From contig VXBA01001187.1 in the NCBI GenBank assembly GCA_013399895.1, forward strand, positions 286,123-350,122: a stretch of 64,000 bases of DNA, written 5' to 3'. How positions within the stretch are numbered: position 1 is the stretch's first letter; every line of letters begins with the position of its first letter. Under the pieces are notes generated by a model. It saw only the letters and a list, made by a program, of their open reading frames with translations, ran no database searches and had not been told where the DNA came from. Both the position numbers and the translations under genes were made by a program. This document shows positions 1 to 13,349 of this stretch, piece after piece. Source of the DNA: Serilophus lunatus (lineage: Eukaryota; Chordata; Aves; Passeriformes; Eurylaimidae).

Positions 1-118
1 TCCATCCCCTCTGTAGCTGCAATTTTAGTATTGGAATACTGTCATGAGGTCCCCTTGAATCTTCTGTTCTCCAGAGAGAAGGGACTTATCTCCTTCATTT
101 TTTCTTCATAGGCATTCA
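1..118 (-). repeat. Old CR1/L3-like LINE relic, cut by window edge
   Basis: The first ~118 bases read like the antisense of the CR1 ORF2 C-terminal region. They include a stretch resembling the 'aggtcccc...cttctcttctccag' part of avian CR1, followed by a degraded 'ttcttcatagg'. Similarity is seen by eye against remembered CR1 sequence and is heavily decayed. The element would be on the minus strand and continue left of the window. Confidence 0.45.
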
Positions 119-1190
119 TCTCGTATCAACTCTGTACCAGGTAGTCTGAGACTAAATGCATTCCTAATTACAAAGTGCTTGAAAACTACTCTAGAAATTA
201 TGAAAGAGTTCCTTTGAACTCTGGTCCTAGTTGTTCTGTCTGGCAACACACTTGCAACACACCGGCAACACACCATGCAGCACCCTTGTACTTCAATTAT
301 ATTTGAGATACCTCCATCTTCCTTCATTCTTATGTACTCTTTAGGGTTATCAATTATTGACTACGGATTAGCAGTTGGAGGTCAGGAGCCTTATTATGTG
401 GAGCATCAGCTTTAAGAGCTGCCTTGGGTGGTGCTCTGAACAGTCAGGGAAGAGGAAGGTGTTTAAGGGCTATTCGTTTCATTATTACTTCGCTGTAAGT
501 GGTGTGGGAAAATATATGCATTGATACAGCCTTGTATCTGTACATTTAATGGGATACAGCTTTAGGGGGAAAAAAAAGACGAAAAGAAAAAATAAAAAAA
601 CAAGTAAGGTCAAAACCAGTGGGAATTATACAGATGTCAGAAAAATTCTGCCCTCATGCTGTTCCTGGAGAGGAGAAGGCAATGTGAAATGTGTATAATA
701 CAGTTTATAGCATATGTCAGTGGCAGAATTAACACTGAACTGCACAGCATAAAGATATGGATCATTGGTGGCATACTCAAAGAATACTAGTGGCGTTATT
801 GATGTCATTGTTCTCCTCTTCCTATTTCCCCAATGTCTAAACCCAGGAATATCTCATTAAAACAAGCCTTTTCAGGGAACATAGAGGATTAAGGAACTGC
901 AAAAAATTTCTAGTAAAACAAGAACTGCCATTTGAAACCATCAAGATCATTATCAGGAAAAGGCTTCAAATTCTGCACATATAGGAGGGACACTTCTGTG
1001 AGCTAATGAGCATCCAGATACAAGAGGCATTTTCTCACCCCCTGAGAAAGGGTCAAAAGTAATCTGACAAACCCAGTGTGTCTGAGCATTGGAGGAATAG
1101 TCGTGAAAAGTCTACACGTGTCAGAGAAGGAAAATCTTTAAAAATATGCTTAGAATGGAGAACTCAGATACAGGCAAGTTTCAGGTAAAA
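119..1190. other. No gene seen
   Basis: AT-rich sequence. The short open frames (60-73 codons) lack recognisable domains, and I see no convincing splice-bounded exon or repeat boundary. Confidence 0.5.
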
Positions 1191-1262
1191 ATATGTACAC
1201 ACATATGCACATATATGTGTATGTATGCATGTATGTGTGTATGGATATGCACGTACATATAA
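1191..1262. repeat. Degenerate ATGT/GTAT microsatellite
   Basis: About 70 bases of alternating purine-pyrimidine sequence built from imperfect ATGT, ATAC and GTGT units. It is a compound, interrupted microsatellite, so probably old and not highly length-variable. Confidence 0.7.
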
Positions 1263-2124
1263 AGATGCATTATTAATTTTTTCAGACTGTTTTATCTAAT
1301 ACACATGGGAAAAAAAAGGACCAAGCTTAATAATTCAACATTTTAAGGGTATTATATGAAAGGATCAAAACCAAAAATTACCTTCCTGACCACTTACTCT
1401 TACTCACTTCAACTCCTATACTTTTAATACTTGCTGATTACATTGTCACACCATGGGAATCATCTGACCAAGTGTGGCTGTTCCCTGTATGCGTGGCAGT
1501 TTAGCAGGCCCAGCCATCAGACCTCAATCTCTTTTGCAGGATCTTTCAACTCTCTAACTGAGTCAATTTTCATGTGGCAGGACTCTGTCAGGAACATGTA
1601 CCACTACCCAGATAAAATGACAGTGACCTACAGACTTCTAAGGATCAAAAAGTCCTCTTAAAATCAAAAATTATTGTCAGCACACTTTACATTTTCAAAG
1701 TTGTTTTTTTCATGTTGATACTGATTACAATCAAGTTGCTAATTCTTGTGACTTAGAATTCAGGCTATGTACAAAATTTTTGATGGGCTAAAGTGATTTG
1801 CTAGGATGGGAGAGGCAAACAAGATAAAACAAAGGGGAAACAAAGAAAAAATAGCACTCTGAGGGAAAAAAAAAAAAAAAAAAAAAAATTAAAACCAGAT
1901 AAGATTTGGGAACAGAATTCAGTGAACATTTTCTTGCATATATGTACTTATTATTCACCCAGTTGTCATACCAATGGGGAAAAGTAGCTTCTTCCACTAT
2001 AAAATGTTGTACGTAAACACCAGTTTATATACTTGAAGAACAGATTTTATTTTAGAGGATAAAGAATTTATGTTAGAACTATTAGCTAGAGTTGAGACTA
2101 CTTTTCTCAAACACTACTACGGAT
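1263..2124. other. No gene seen; A23 tract
   Basis: The only structured feature is an uninterrupted run of 23 A at 1866-1888. A 76-codon plus-strand frame at 1431-1661 has no recognisable similarity. Confidence 0.5.
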
Positions 2125-2392
2125 TATAGAATCACAGAATGTTTTGGGCTGGAAGGTACCTTAAAGACCATATGATTCCAACCCTACTGCCATAGACAGG
2201 TACACAATCCACTAGGCAGTGTTATTCAAAGTCTTATCCGGTGCAGCTTTGGACACTTTCAAGGTTGGTGCATCAAAAGCTTGTCTGGACAATGTGCCAG
2301 TGCCCTGTGCCAGTGCCTTACCATCCTTATGATAAAGAATTTCTTCCTAATATGTAATCTAAACCTACCCTCTATCAGTTTAATTTCAGTTT
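2125..2392 (-). repeat. CR1 LINE 3' end (5'-truncated)
   Basis: It begins on the plus strand with 'tagaatcacagaatg', the reverse complement of the avian CR1 3' terminal octamer repeat. The adjoining block resembles the CR1 3' UTR and the end of ORF2 ('ttccaaccctactgccat', 'aagaatttcttcctaatatg'). The copy is severely 5'-truncated, as is typical for CR1, and has many substitutions and small gaps, so it is not young. Confidence 0.9.
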
Positions 2393-5300
2393 AAATAAAA
2401 TATTAACTTCTATATAGTATATTCTTTTCTTAGCTGGTATCTTCTCAGCTGATAATACACAAAAATCTTCTTGTCAAAATTACTTTATCTTTGCTTTATG
2501 TGAAGAACTGTGGTGTAAACCAAGGAAACATATCACTAAAAACATTTGCTTTTACTCTCTCTTTCATAATCTATTATCATCATCTATAAAAATTAAGTTC
2601 TACTTCTATAATTCATTGTAAGATAGTCTTCCCATTTGCAGGAGAATCTATGATGTTTTTGAAAGACTTTTAGTATATGTTCCTGTCAGAATACTAAATT
2701 GGTTTGGAAGCAAGGCTTTTTATACTGCTCCAATACGTTTGAAAATTATAACATAAATGCTTTTTACACTTGCCTCATTGAGATGTAAGATCTGGCTAAA
2801 ATGGGTATAATTACCAGTATTTCCTTGCTCTTTAGTTAAAACCAAATTATTTTTATTGTAAAATAGAAATCAATTCACCGTTTTAAACAATAAATTTTGA
2901 GTTGAAATCTGAGGATGTTTTTCCAAGGTGTGAGTTTTCTCAGAAGGGTCACTTTAATTTTATGTCTAGTGAATTTGTGTTTCAAAGTAGACAGCAAAAA
3001 TGCATTTTCTTTCAATTTTATAAGGAAATCACAGATTGAAAATTGTTCTCCATGTTGCTTATGACAGTCAACTTTTAGGCATCATGAATAACCAGGGGAC
3101 CAGCAGATTTTCCCAACATGGGTATGGAAAACATGATGACAGAGCAATATTTTCCATTTTATGACTTTAAAACTTCACTGTAACAGCTGCAGCTGCCAGC
3201 CAGAGATCTTGCACCACCCACTGCAAGTGTTCATGTGTTATTTGTGCCTGTCATGTTCCATCAGATATTTTATCTGATGTTGTTGATGCACCAAATGCTG
3301 TGTACCAACGACTGGGTTTGTGTCTTCTGTCTCATGCTCTTTTTATTAATACTTCTAACATACACAAGTCTTCATTTTGTCATGCAACTGCTTGATTTTT
3401 TTCAAACTTGTCGTGATACTTGTTTCTTTCCTGGCATTAAGGTCGCTGTTTTTCTGCCAAATGTGTTCAAAGAACATGTAAGTCCAAGCAAATGTCATAC
3501 AATTAAGAAATTATCAACATGCTTCAAATTGGCTTGAAGTCAATACAAATTTTTTGAGTGACTTGAAAGGTCTGAGAACAAAGACTTCGATGTATAGTTT
3601 CTGCTGGACATATCTGAAGATTTGTGAGCTCTCTTAGGAAGACAAGGACGAAAAGGATCTCTAGGTCACCAAGTCTGATGACACATTATTTCTGGTATCA
3701 CATCTCATGCTCCTTTTCAGGAGCATATCCATATCATTTCCATATCATTCTCTACCTGTGAATATCAGAACAAAGGTGCAATAGCCCAATATATCTCTTT
3801 GATGAAGAGCAAAAGGCACAAGAGGTAATAGAATTGGTTTCTTAAAAATCTGAAGTTAAATATTTAACCTACAATGAAACTAAAATTGAGATGGTTATGA
3901 TCACCTCTCTGAACCTCATTGTGTTCATGTTACATTCCTAGTGACAGTTGGGAAACCTGGAAAAAGAAGACATTTGCACTTCATTTAAACATTATTTACC
4001 ATTTGAAACTTAGTAAATAATTACACAATTCAGGATGCAAAAGGCAGGAGACAGAAAACATCAATCTCTCTTAGATATGTCAGCACTTCACAGTTAAAGT
4101 ACATGAATAGAAAGGGAACAGGTTTCCAAAGTCAGCTGATTTCACCCTGAACTCAGAAAAGGGAGTAGGGCTGCTTGGTAAGGAACTAGTTTTACGGAAT
4201 TAAAGAACTCGAGCAAGGGTTAGGAGCACATGAGTAATATTTTCAGTTTTGTGTCTTTCTATTAAAAAAAATCAAAAGAATGTCTAATTTATATTACTTG
4301 AAGTATTTATTATTGGAGAAATCTAATCGCCATTCTAGGAACAAATGCATCATTTAACACATCTTACTACAAAAAAAAAGGAATATATTCTATATGGATT
4401 TGGGGTTTTTTTCATAACTATCTTTTTCTCCAGTAGGTTTCCTTTTTCTATTATTCTCATCTGTTCTTTGGATAGATACTACTGTCCTGAAAGAAGGCAA
4501 ATGAAAGACTCTTAATGGGTCATTTAGAGAATCACAATTACTTCTTCTCTTTGTAGTTATATATGAAAATTCATTTTCTCTGTTTTCATGGAAAATTCTT
4601 GGGAGGACATTTTTATTTTTGTCAGCTTTATTATCCAGATATCTGGTGCTTAAAATTCATATTCTGATGGTGCGTTACAAGACTGTATCCTGTCACTGAA
4701 CCAATGAAGTTCCGATAGTTAGTTTTTTAGTGCATAACTATTAATGCAAATTTTGTCTATTACATATATATTTATTTTATCCAGGCATTTTGGCAAATGC
4801 TCTTGTAACATTTTGGGGAGTCACCAGATGGCACTAAAACATTGCAAGGTGCCAAAAATCATTACATTTCTTGCCAACAAATGCATTACTTTGCAACAAT
4901 ATCACTTTCTATCAATTTCAGCAGCAGCTTGGATAATATGTCCTTTAAATTCCACTCAGCGAGTGGTATTGGCACATGCTCATTGAACCAGAGGGCACCA
5001 GGATGAACTTAAACACAGAGGTCCATCTTCAAAAACCATTATACTACCAAGAATATTATTATCATAATTTTAACCTTCAGGTCACATTCCTTTTTTGAAA
5101 TCTGAGTCTGTCAAAGATGCTCCTACTGGGCCTGCTTATTACATCATTTCAGATTCAACTCACCCAAATGAAACCTCTAGTCCTTTCCTTGGTAGTGCCA
5201 GTTTTGAATCGTCTTTCCTTCTCATCTCCACTGTGCAAGGAAAATACTGAATTGTTAGATACCGTTAACATATTTAACATGAAGCTGTATTATCCGTTAC

Positions 5301-5719
5301 GTACATAGTTCTCAATAACTGACCAAAATTTTTTCTTTCCTAGTTTTCTATGTTCAATGATGACAACAAACCCATACTTAAAGGTGGATTTGACAAAAAT
5401 CAAATTTGGTATATGTAATTTGATATATCTATCCTATGCTGTAATCTATTTACTGTTTTGCAAACCCTTTCACTGGAATATATCAAGTTAAATTTTCTCC
5501 TGTCTTCATTCATATTCTACCCTCCTCAAGCAAATTAAATATTTATGTAATTTTCTTATTCTCTGAATTGTTGTAATTGTCATAGTATTTTTACAAAAAA
5601 ATAACTGCAATCCTGACAAATTTTTTACAAATACTGAAAGAAGCTGTTGATTTTTCAGATGAAAATGCTCAAGTTGAGGAATTAGATCTTGTATATAATC
5701 TGGTAGGTTACTCAGAGGA
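2393..5719. other. No gene seen
   Basis: 3.3 kb of AT-rich DNA without a recognisable repeat or domain. The longest open frame is 100 codons at 3235-3537 (plus). It encodes a Leu/Phe/Met-rich peptide with no motif, and I do not treat it as a gene. Confidence 0.5.
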
Positions 5720-6003
5720 CAAATCACAAAAATAGTTTGGGTTGAAAGGGACCATAAAGATCATCTAATTCCAACCCCCCTGCCATGGGCAGAGACATTT
5801 TCCACTAGGCCATGTTGTTCAAAGTCCTATCCAACCTGGCCTTGAACATTTCCAGAGATGGGACATCCACCACTTCTCTGGACAATCTGCATCAGTGCCT
5901 GCCCACAATCTAAAGTTTCTTTCTTACAGTTTAAAGCAATTCCACCTTGTCCTATCACTATATTTCCTCATAAAAAGTCCCTCTCCAGCTTTCTTGTCCT
6001 ACA
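5720..6003 (-). repeat. CR1 LINE 3' end
   Basis: The plus strand reads, in order, 'tttgggttgaaagggacc', 'ccaacccccctgccatggg', 'ggccttgaacatttccag', 'ccttgtcctatcactat' and 'ctccagctttcttgt'. This is the reverse complement of the chicken-type CR1 3' region. The terminal octamers are decayed ('aaatcacaaaaatag'). A small deletion removes part of the ORF2 end around 5905-5925. Confidence 0.92.
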
Positions 6004-9000
6004 ATAAATGAAGAACCTTAAGTCATATTCAAATTTAGAAAAAAAAATTAAAGTTTAAAAATTTTTACTAAATGCAGACCTAAACAAATTACCATGATGT
6101 TTGGAAGGAAGGATGTAGATGAACTCACTTTTTTAAAATACAGACACTTAAAAATTTGAAGAACTTTCAAGGAAATTTTGACAAAATAAAAGGTGGACTT
6201 TGTAAGCTACAGGCAGACTGGAACAATCTCACCTGGCATGCTGAAGTCTCCCAGCAAAGTAACATTCATTTTCCTAAAATGTTTCCTTTGCTTTCTCTCT
6301 TTCTCAGCATGGGAAGGACAGAGCAAAGAGTAGAAAATGCACAGTAGCTCTTACTAAGGTGCCTGTCTTGATAGCCTAAAGTAGGGAGAAGGCAGCTTTT
6401 GAGTTAAATTTTTTCACTAAAACTTGCCTAAAACCAATTTTGATGTGGGGATTTTTCAAAAGACAAGAACTGTAGTAAGAATAGTATTGCTTCAATCGCT
6501 GTTTTTGAATTTGTGTGAGTCAAGGTACTCAAAAAGTTCAAGGGACATACTCAAAATAATTTCCCAGGGATAGCAATACTGCCCCTGAAAAAAATAACTG
6601 TAGCAGATAGTGTGTGGCTACCTATAGAGAAATTTCATTTAATGATTCATGCCAGCATGGATCCTGCCCTGGAGCTCACAGCTGCACTTGTTCAGAAACT
6701 ACCTCGTAAAGCCAAAGTATTTCCTGATCCCTATTCTCATCTCAGGGTGAATGCAAGGCCATAAGCTGCCCACACTCTGATACCCATCCATCATATTCTG
6801 AGTTTCTACATTACCTTATGAGCAAAGTAAGGAGGCAACATATTTTTCTCTGGAGAAAATTCACTGAGTGATAGATGAAGCTTCACAAATACACGCTCCA
6901 GAAAGCATCCAATCATTTTAAGAACTCCCACAACCAACCAGAGTAACCTTGAAGTATTTTGGAATATTTGATAAATCTCTCTCCATCTTAAGCTTTTTTC
7001 TTTGCATGAAAAATCATTACTAAAAACTTTGGTTAAAGTTGCGTAAATGCTTTACAGACTTTCCATCATGTACTTCAAAGTTTCATTAGGTTGAATTTCT
7101 TTGGAGCAGGGATTGCTTTTGAAGGGCTGTCACCTCCAGATGTATTTTTCCAGTGTTGAAAACACCTCCTAGGTGAAACCCATTCTGGGGTCCCCTTTTT
7201 CATCTTCCCATTTGTGCTTTCTATTTCAGGGGGAATTGTTGATTGCTGTTTTGTTCCTACAGATGCAACTCTAACAGTTTAAATATGGCTGCACTGAAGC
7301 AGTTCATAAACATTAATTAATGTATTCTCATTACATCCCTCAAAGGAGAGTGATGATAGAGCAGTGAATGTGTCTTAGTATGGATTCAAAGTTGTTAGTT
7401 TGTACCTGTTTCTGAATTCGTTCCAAACAACATTCCCCGTCAGCTCAGCTGTAAATGAATACCACAGCAGTGGGACTGAGGAAATCAAAGGCATCTGGAT
7501 GGGATATTAACCGCATCACTCCCCCGAGGGAGGTTAGCAAAATAAATTGTTCTCCTTGCCCAGATGTGACAAATAGCCCTTGTGATGGTGTTTTGTTACC
7601 ATTCTGTAAAAAGATGCTGCTATCCCCCCTCTTATGAGAACAACTGAGGCAGAGAGAAATGAAGACTCAGATGTCCAAGGCATTTGAATTAGTCACATAA
7701 AGGACTTGTATCAGTTTTGCAGCAGAACAGAAAATTGACCATGACTCATAAGTCCAGTCAACTGGGACATTTTTTTTCTCTTCTGCAAATCTTTGATGGT
7801 AGAAGCAATAATTACTCCAGAGATTTATTTAACTGTGTTAAAGAAGGATCTCTTAAAAATGCATAGGCATTGTCACACAACAAGGAATAAATTTTGTTTA
7901 GTCATAGGAGGTGAAAGTTGATAAATACTGCTTTGCATTCACTACCTGTCATATTCATTATTTGTATTAAAAGATCCAACATTGTTTTCAGCATGGGACA
8001 AAACAATCACTGCCTTGCAGAGTTTACATTAAAATTTTCATTCAAAAAACTCACAAGATGTTTAAAAACAGTAATTAATTAAATAATTGGAAATCATAAT
8101 ATGTCTTTATAGATAAGAAACTGAGTTACAGAATTCACTGTACTACTCAGAGCATTACTTAACTGATGTCCAAATGGAAATGAAACCAAGTATAACTGAC
8201 TTATTATCCTGTACTCTACTCATCAAATCCATTTCCTCCTAATTAATAATTTAATTGTTTTTATTTTAATGAACTAGAAGGAAATAAAAATTTGTCTAGA
8301 TTGTCCCAAGATGAGTGAAGATAAAAAGGCCAAGGAGTTACATGGCCTCCTATGTTTCTTCTCAGAACTTAATTGCATTGTATAAACAAACCAATGAAAA
8401 TTTAGAAAATTAAATGCTCCATCATTAGCTAAATAGGCAGAAGTAACTAAAGAATAAGTAATAGGTTCTTGTAGAATCATTTAAAGTCCAAACTACAATG
8501 AAAAGTATACTCTGCTGTAAGATGTTTTTTGGAATCTACTAGTTGCACTGGAACTAGTGAAGCAATAAATACATCAAAATGGGGAGGTAAACAAAATCAT
8601 AAAACATCCAATGCAACAATTTAAACACTCTCAAATACATAAATATTTATGAAGAATGAGGTACTTTTGAAAAGCCCTGCAGGTTTGATTGGATTGAATA
8701 GTCCAATCAAAGCACTGTGTGTTCACATGATTGAGTAAATAGGAACTATATGACAGGAGAAAGAAACAGTGGATATGCAATGGATTTCAACTTGTTTTAT
8801 TGTTTTTTAACTTTCCAGTGTAAAAAAAGATGGCTTTCAGTGTGATATAAAAGTGGAACTATAAATTTCCAGATACAGAGTATTCCAAAAGAAATCATCT
8901 TAATTTAGCTTTATCTCAAAAAAAGGAACCATCCACAGTACTCTTTTGACATCTACAGCTTTGCCCATCTGGATGGGGATCCTCAATCCTTTCTCTCTAC

Positions 9001-10747
9001 TAGATAGTTTTTACAGTGCCCCTTCAGATGCAGAAACAATGTTGTTGAGGGCTGACTAAGGAAATGAATAAAGCAGAATAAAACTGAAAAATAGACATGG
9101 TTCCTGTAATTCTGCACTTTTGACTTGGATTTCATAAAATCTACTGTTTAATAGTAAAAATAATGCCCTTTCTTAGGAGCGAAAAGCTTTTTACTAAGAA
9201 TATGAGCCCAGATATTCTAGCGCAGACCTATAGCTTCAGGGCTGAAGCAGATTTTACATGTAGTAGATATTATAATTAACCCATGAAAAACTATTTTGGC
9301 TGCACAGGTTAAGATTCACTGATATTTCTCTGTCCTCAAAATCACTAATGCTTTCCTGCCAATGTGGAATGTATTTCATTCAAAATTTTCATCATAAGAA
9401 TTTGAATTACAACAAGATGTTTTTTTCTTTATGAATGTTAATTCCATTTCTAGACAAAACACACAATAGGTGACTTTTCTTATTATTTTTCACATGAATG
9501 GACAAATTATTTGATGTCTAACAGCAAAATATTTTCATTAGTTTTCTCTGGTATTCAAACAGCTTTTTCATGTGAGATCTGAATATAAATATAGGGACAG
9601 AGTCTGCAATTTTGACTTGTGCCATGCGGTCTTTGCAGAACTGGTATTAGCATTTGTCTTTCTATGATGTCCCAGTGACCTTACCTATACACTCATTACA
9701 GTACAATTCGTGCATCATTTCCATTAAATCAAAGGAAGGAAATTTTTGCTGTTATAGCTGTCCAGTAAATATAGAATCTCATGAATGAATGTTTGCAGAT
9801 TCTGGTACATTTAAAAGATTTCAGAATTTGAGTGGAAATTATGAATCAAACTGATCTATCCCATGAACTGAACCCTTACACAGGCCTTATTGCATCAGCA
9901 GGTCCGTTCCTAGCCTTTACTGTCTCCACACAGTCTGCAAGATGCTTCACTGCAGGTCATTTGGTTTTGAAGGGTTCTAGTTACTATATCACCATGGGTT
10001 TAGTTAAACACTATCTTTAACCTAGTAGATCACTTGCAGTAGCAGGAGACTTTCATGCTCCCCAGTCTGGATGAATAACACATTTTTAACATTTCAACAA
10101 GCACTTCAAGGAGACTTCCAAAGGCAAACAAACTAGTGTGGGGTAGATAAGAGCACTAAATGCACGTGCCTCTTACAACAAACTATGCTTCCATAGGACT
10201 GATCCTGCCTGGCACTGGGTACCTGAAAATAAATTTTAGGATGTTCAGGAAGGTCATAATGTGTCTCTATACAGAAGCAAAGATGCCAAGTATTGATGCA
10301 TGTGACTCCCATTATAATTATCCCTTTGACAATTGTTCAAGAGACCCATTATGTCTGTCACCTTCTATGGAATTCACTACATGAAGGACTGTAGAAGTAG
10401 GCTGGATTCAGGACATCCATGTGTCAATTTACTGTTGGAAAAAATTACATGGCCAAATGTCTCTTTCTAGGGGGTGTAATTATCAAGGAAAATAATAATC
10501 TATTTCTTTAGCTCTAAGTGTGTATAATAGACCCGTTTTGTTGACCTGACCTTGGATGACACATTGGGAAGGCAACTGGGAAGCCCTTTCCATGAAAGGC
10601 CTTTGAATGGAGGAGAGAGGGAACTGCCTCCATTCCACAGCATATTGGCCTGGGCTGCAGGGAGAAAGGATCAGCACACTAGGGACTGCTCATGAGCCGT
10701 AATTCCCAAAAAGAGTATCAGTGGAGACAAATCTCTGAAACCAAAAT
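6004..10747. other. No gene seen
   Basis: 4.7 kb with no recognisable gene or named repeat. It contains one short perfect inverted repeat (8684-8711, listed separately). Open frames of 60-74 codons show no domain. Confidence 0.5.
8684..8711. repeat. Perfect 10-bp inverted repeat, 8-nt loop
   Basis: 'tttgattgga' at 8684-8693 pairs with 'tccaatcaaa' at 8702-8711 around the loop 'ttgaatag'. It is short and isolated, and its function is unknown. Confidence 0.8.
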
Positions 10748-10872
10748 GAATAGAATAGAATAGAATAGAATAGAATAGAATAGAATAGAATAGAATAGAA
10801 TAGAATAGAATAGAATAGAATAGAATAGAATAGAATAGAATAGAATAGAATAGAATAGAATAGAATAGAATA
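10748..10872. repeat. (GAATA)25 pentanucleotide array (ATTCT on minus strand)
   Basis: 125 bases of perfect five-base repeat, 25 uninterrupted copies. Read on the minus strand the unit is ATTCT, which translates as a spurious Ile-Leu-Phe-Tyr-Ser repeat. Perfect purity over 25 units implies ongoing length mutation. Confidence 0.98.
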
Positions 10873-11148
10873 ATGTCTCCAATATCAAGGTCCTCATTGG
10901 CTTAAAAATATCTTTAGTAAAAAAAGCTGGCCTACACTTTTTTATTTCATAGTCTTTTTTTTTCCAAGAGAAAGTCACAGGAAAATGCATCTTTCCTTTT
11001 AGATATAAACTCAGAATCTGTCAACCCACTAAATCTGTCTGTCCTATCACAGCTCCTGTTTTACACATTTACAGCTCTGATTACCTCCTCAGAAGAGCAG
11101 CCCTTCTGTGTGAAGCTCTGAATGCTTGATTTGAGCAAGTGGGGCTAC

Positions 11149-11179
<31 letters not shown>

Positions 11180-13257
11180 CAACAGAGGTGGGTTGTTTTG
11201 GTTTTTTTTGATTGTACAGTGACAGGAATAACAGCCAACTAAATAGCAAATGAAAGGTTCAGGGATACAAATTGTTTGCAAGGGAAATCTTTAAGGGAAG
11301 GAGAAAAAGCAGTCCACAAAGATTTGCCTGTTTTTATAAGCAGTGACTCTTCTAAGTCAGTGTCATCTCAGCCATGGATTTAAAATTAAAGTGGTGCTTT
11401 ATGGCTGTACGTACAGCTTAAATGTCACCTTTTATTCATTGTGCTTATTTTACATCTAAACTAGTACTAGATTTTCTACATAAAGAGAAAAAAAACATTT
11501 ATAAAAGAATGTTTGGAGCTACATCTTGACAGATTACATAGAGAATGAATAAATATTCTTTGCCAGAGTACACACTTGATCTTACTAGAACCTTATAGCA
11601 ACAAAGTACTTCTACTCTGGGAACTCCTTAAATATCCAGAGATGAAAGGTAAATTATAGTATGCTGAAGCACACAGGATGAATGTTCAGTTGCTTCAGGA
11701 CTAATGCAGCTTTTAAAACAATTTATAGTTCAAGAAATTATTAGCATATGCTGAAGATTATATTAATAACCAAACAGACAGTAATGACATAGAGTACAAA
11801 GGAAAAAAAAACTTGGAAAAAAACCACCAAGTTTTGTATTTCAATAAAAATTTCTTCGATGTTTTGACACAGTGTTTTCTATACTGTTGAAGTTTTGCAA
11901 GATCTCAATGGCTTATACTGTCAGGTTTAGGACCTTTTTGGTTTCCTGAGTTGTCTGTATGCCAACAATATTATAATGCAATTACCTTCTTCATACCAGC
12001 TAAGTTCTTTGCTGGACTGTTAAAGACATTAAAAAGTATGTTTTGGTCCGTGTTAAACTTAGGAGTAGTTGTCTATTGATCTGAAAATAAATTAAAAAAA
12101 CCCTTGTCCTAGGCAATGGCATAAAAGGAAAGTAACAGTTTAACTGATGCACTCTTTTCTTAACAGGTATATTTTGTTCAGCATTTGAAGATGAGGGGAC
12201 TTACAGGAGGGTCTATGTCACCCAAATATGAGATTTGTGCAGTGTAGACAACCAAATGTAAATCAGTCAATGTTACCTTCTTTTGTATTCAGAGAAACAA
12301 AATGTGTACAAATGAAATGTCACTTGGGTGCCAATTTTAGGACGGACAAAAAAGAGTTAGATGTCCTCCATGGACCATATACCAGGAATCTACAATAGCT
12401 TACTCAATTGTACAGATATATCTTCCAACCCAAATGTATCTGCAATGAATTTAAAGGAATTTTTCTAAGCTCTCTACTGTAAATCTAGACAACCAATCTG
12501 CAGTCCTGTTATTTATATCTGTCTATGACACATAAAGGTCTTTTACAGTATAGCAAGAAGATAGCTCAGTCAGTATCTACCTCTATCCCCAATGATATTA
12601 TAATTTCCTCAAACACCTTATTCAAAATATTCAAATTAGTCATTTCAGGTAAAAGTAATACAGGGGGAAAATCTATGGAATTGATGGGATTCTATTAAAA
12701 TATTGCATGATAGGAAATATTTTCTGTTTTGTTAGATAGAAATTTTTTTCTGTACTTAACACAAAAGTAGCAATATTTAATATTTAATTAAATAAGTCAC
12801 TGATAACTTTTTTGCACAAGTTGGAATTCACTTGTCATGTTTTTCATTATAAATTGGTTTGTATAAGTCATTTTGTAAAAGTCAGCACTCAGATGTTGAG
12901 AAAAATCAAATCTATGGCTGAAAAAACCAACTAAAACATGTAATTATTCTAGGCCCAGGTTGATAGTGCTGTTCTAGATTTAGGTCTTATTATACAGATA
13001 GTTAATAGATAGTTAATTGGCTAACGAGCAAAGAGCAGAGTGAGAGTGAGCAAATGCTTTCCTCCATAGTTCACTATCCCATTCGAGCAAGCCTCTCATG
13101 GATGCACTGATTTATCCAGGACATCTCGCTGCAAGTGCTCACACATCTGAAGGGCTCTTCTTCTGCCCACTGACTGCATTTCCCATTACAGGAAGTTGCA
13201 TCAAGGCCAATAGACCTCTGAAGTGCTCCACAGCTGCTATCTCTGCCTCGTACTGCT
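10873..13257. other. No gene seen; A29 tract
   Basis: The block contains a run of 29 A at 11149-11177 preceded by 'ggggctac'. I find no recognisable parent transcript upstream of that run and no clear flanking duplication, so I do not call a processed pseudogene. The rest is ordinary AT-rich DNA. Confidence 0.5.
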
Positions 13258-13343
13258 TGTGGTGGATTGAACCACTTTTATCGACTCAGGGGCGTGCAAT
13301 AAAGATGACGGAAAACTGAACAAAATTAGCAGCAGGTGAACAG

Positions 13344-13349
13344 TTTATT
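13344..13349 (-). promoter_or_regulatory. AATAAA poly(A) signal of the LTR
   Basis: The minus strand reads GTAATAAACTG, about 90 bases before the LTR 3' end at 13258, the expected place for the R-region polyadenylation signal. This supports the minus-strand orientation. Confidence 0.6.

Noticed and set aside
3235..3537. 100-codon plus-strand hydrophobic frame
   Set aside because: Low-complexity Leu/Phe/Met content in AT-rich DNA, with no motif and no splice or promoter context.
6220..6260. Short resemblance to CR1 ('ggcatgctgaagtctccc')
   Set aside because: Only about 20 bases look similar and the flanks do not continue the match.
10718..10990. 90-codon minus-strand frame with repeated ILFYS
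   Set aside because: It is a translation of the ATTCT microsatellite.
13295..13300. AATAAA on the plus strand near the LTR edge
   Set aside because: The LTR reads on the minus strand by its termini, TATA-like box and own AATAAA, so the plus-strand hexamer is probably incidental.
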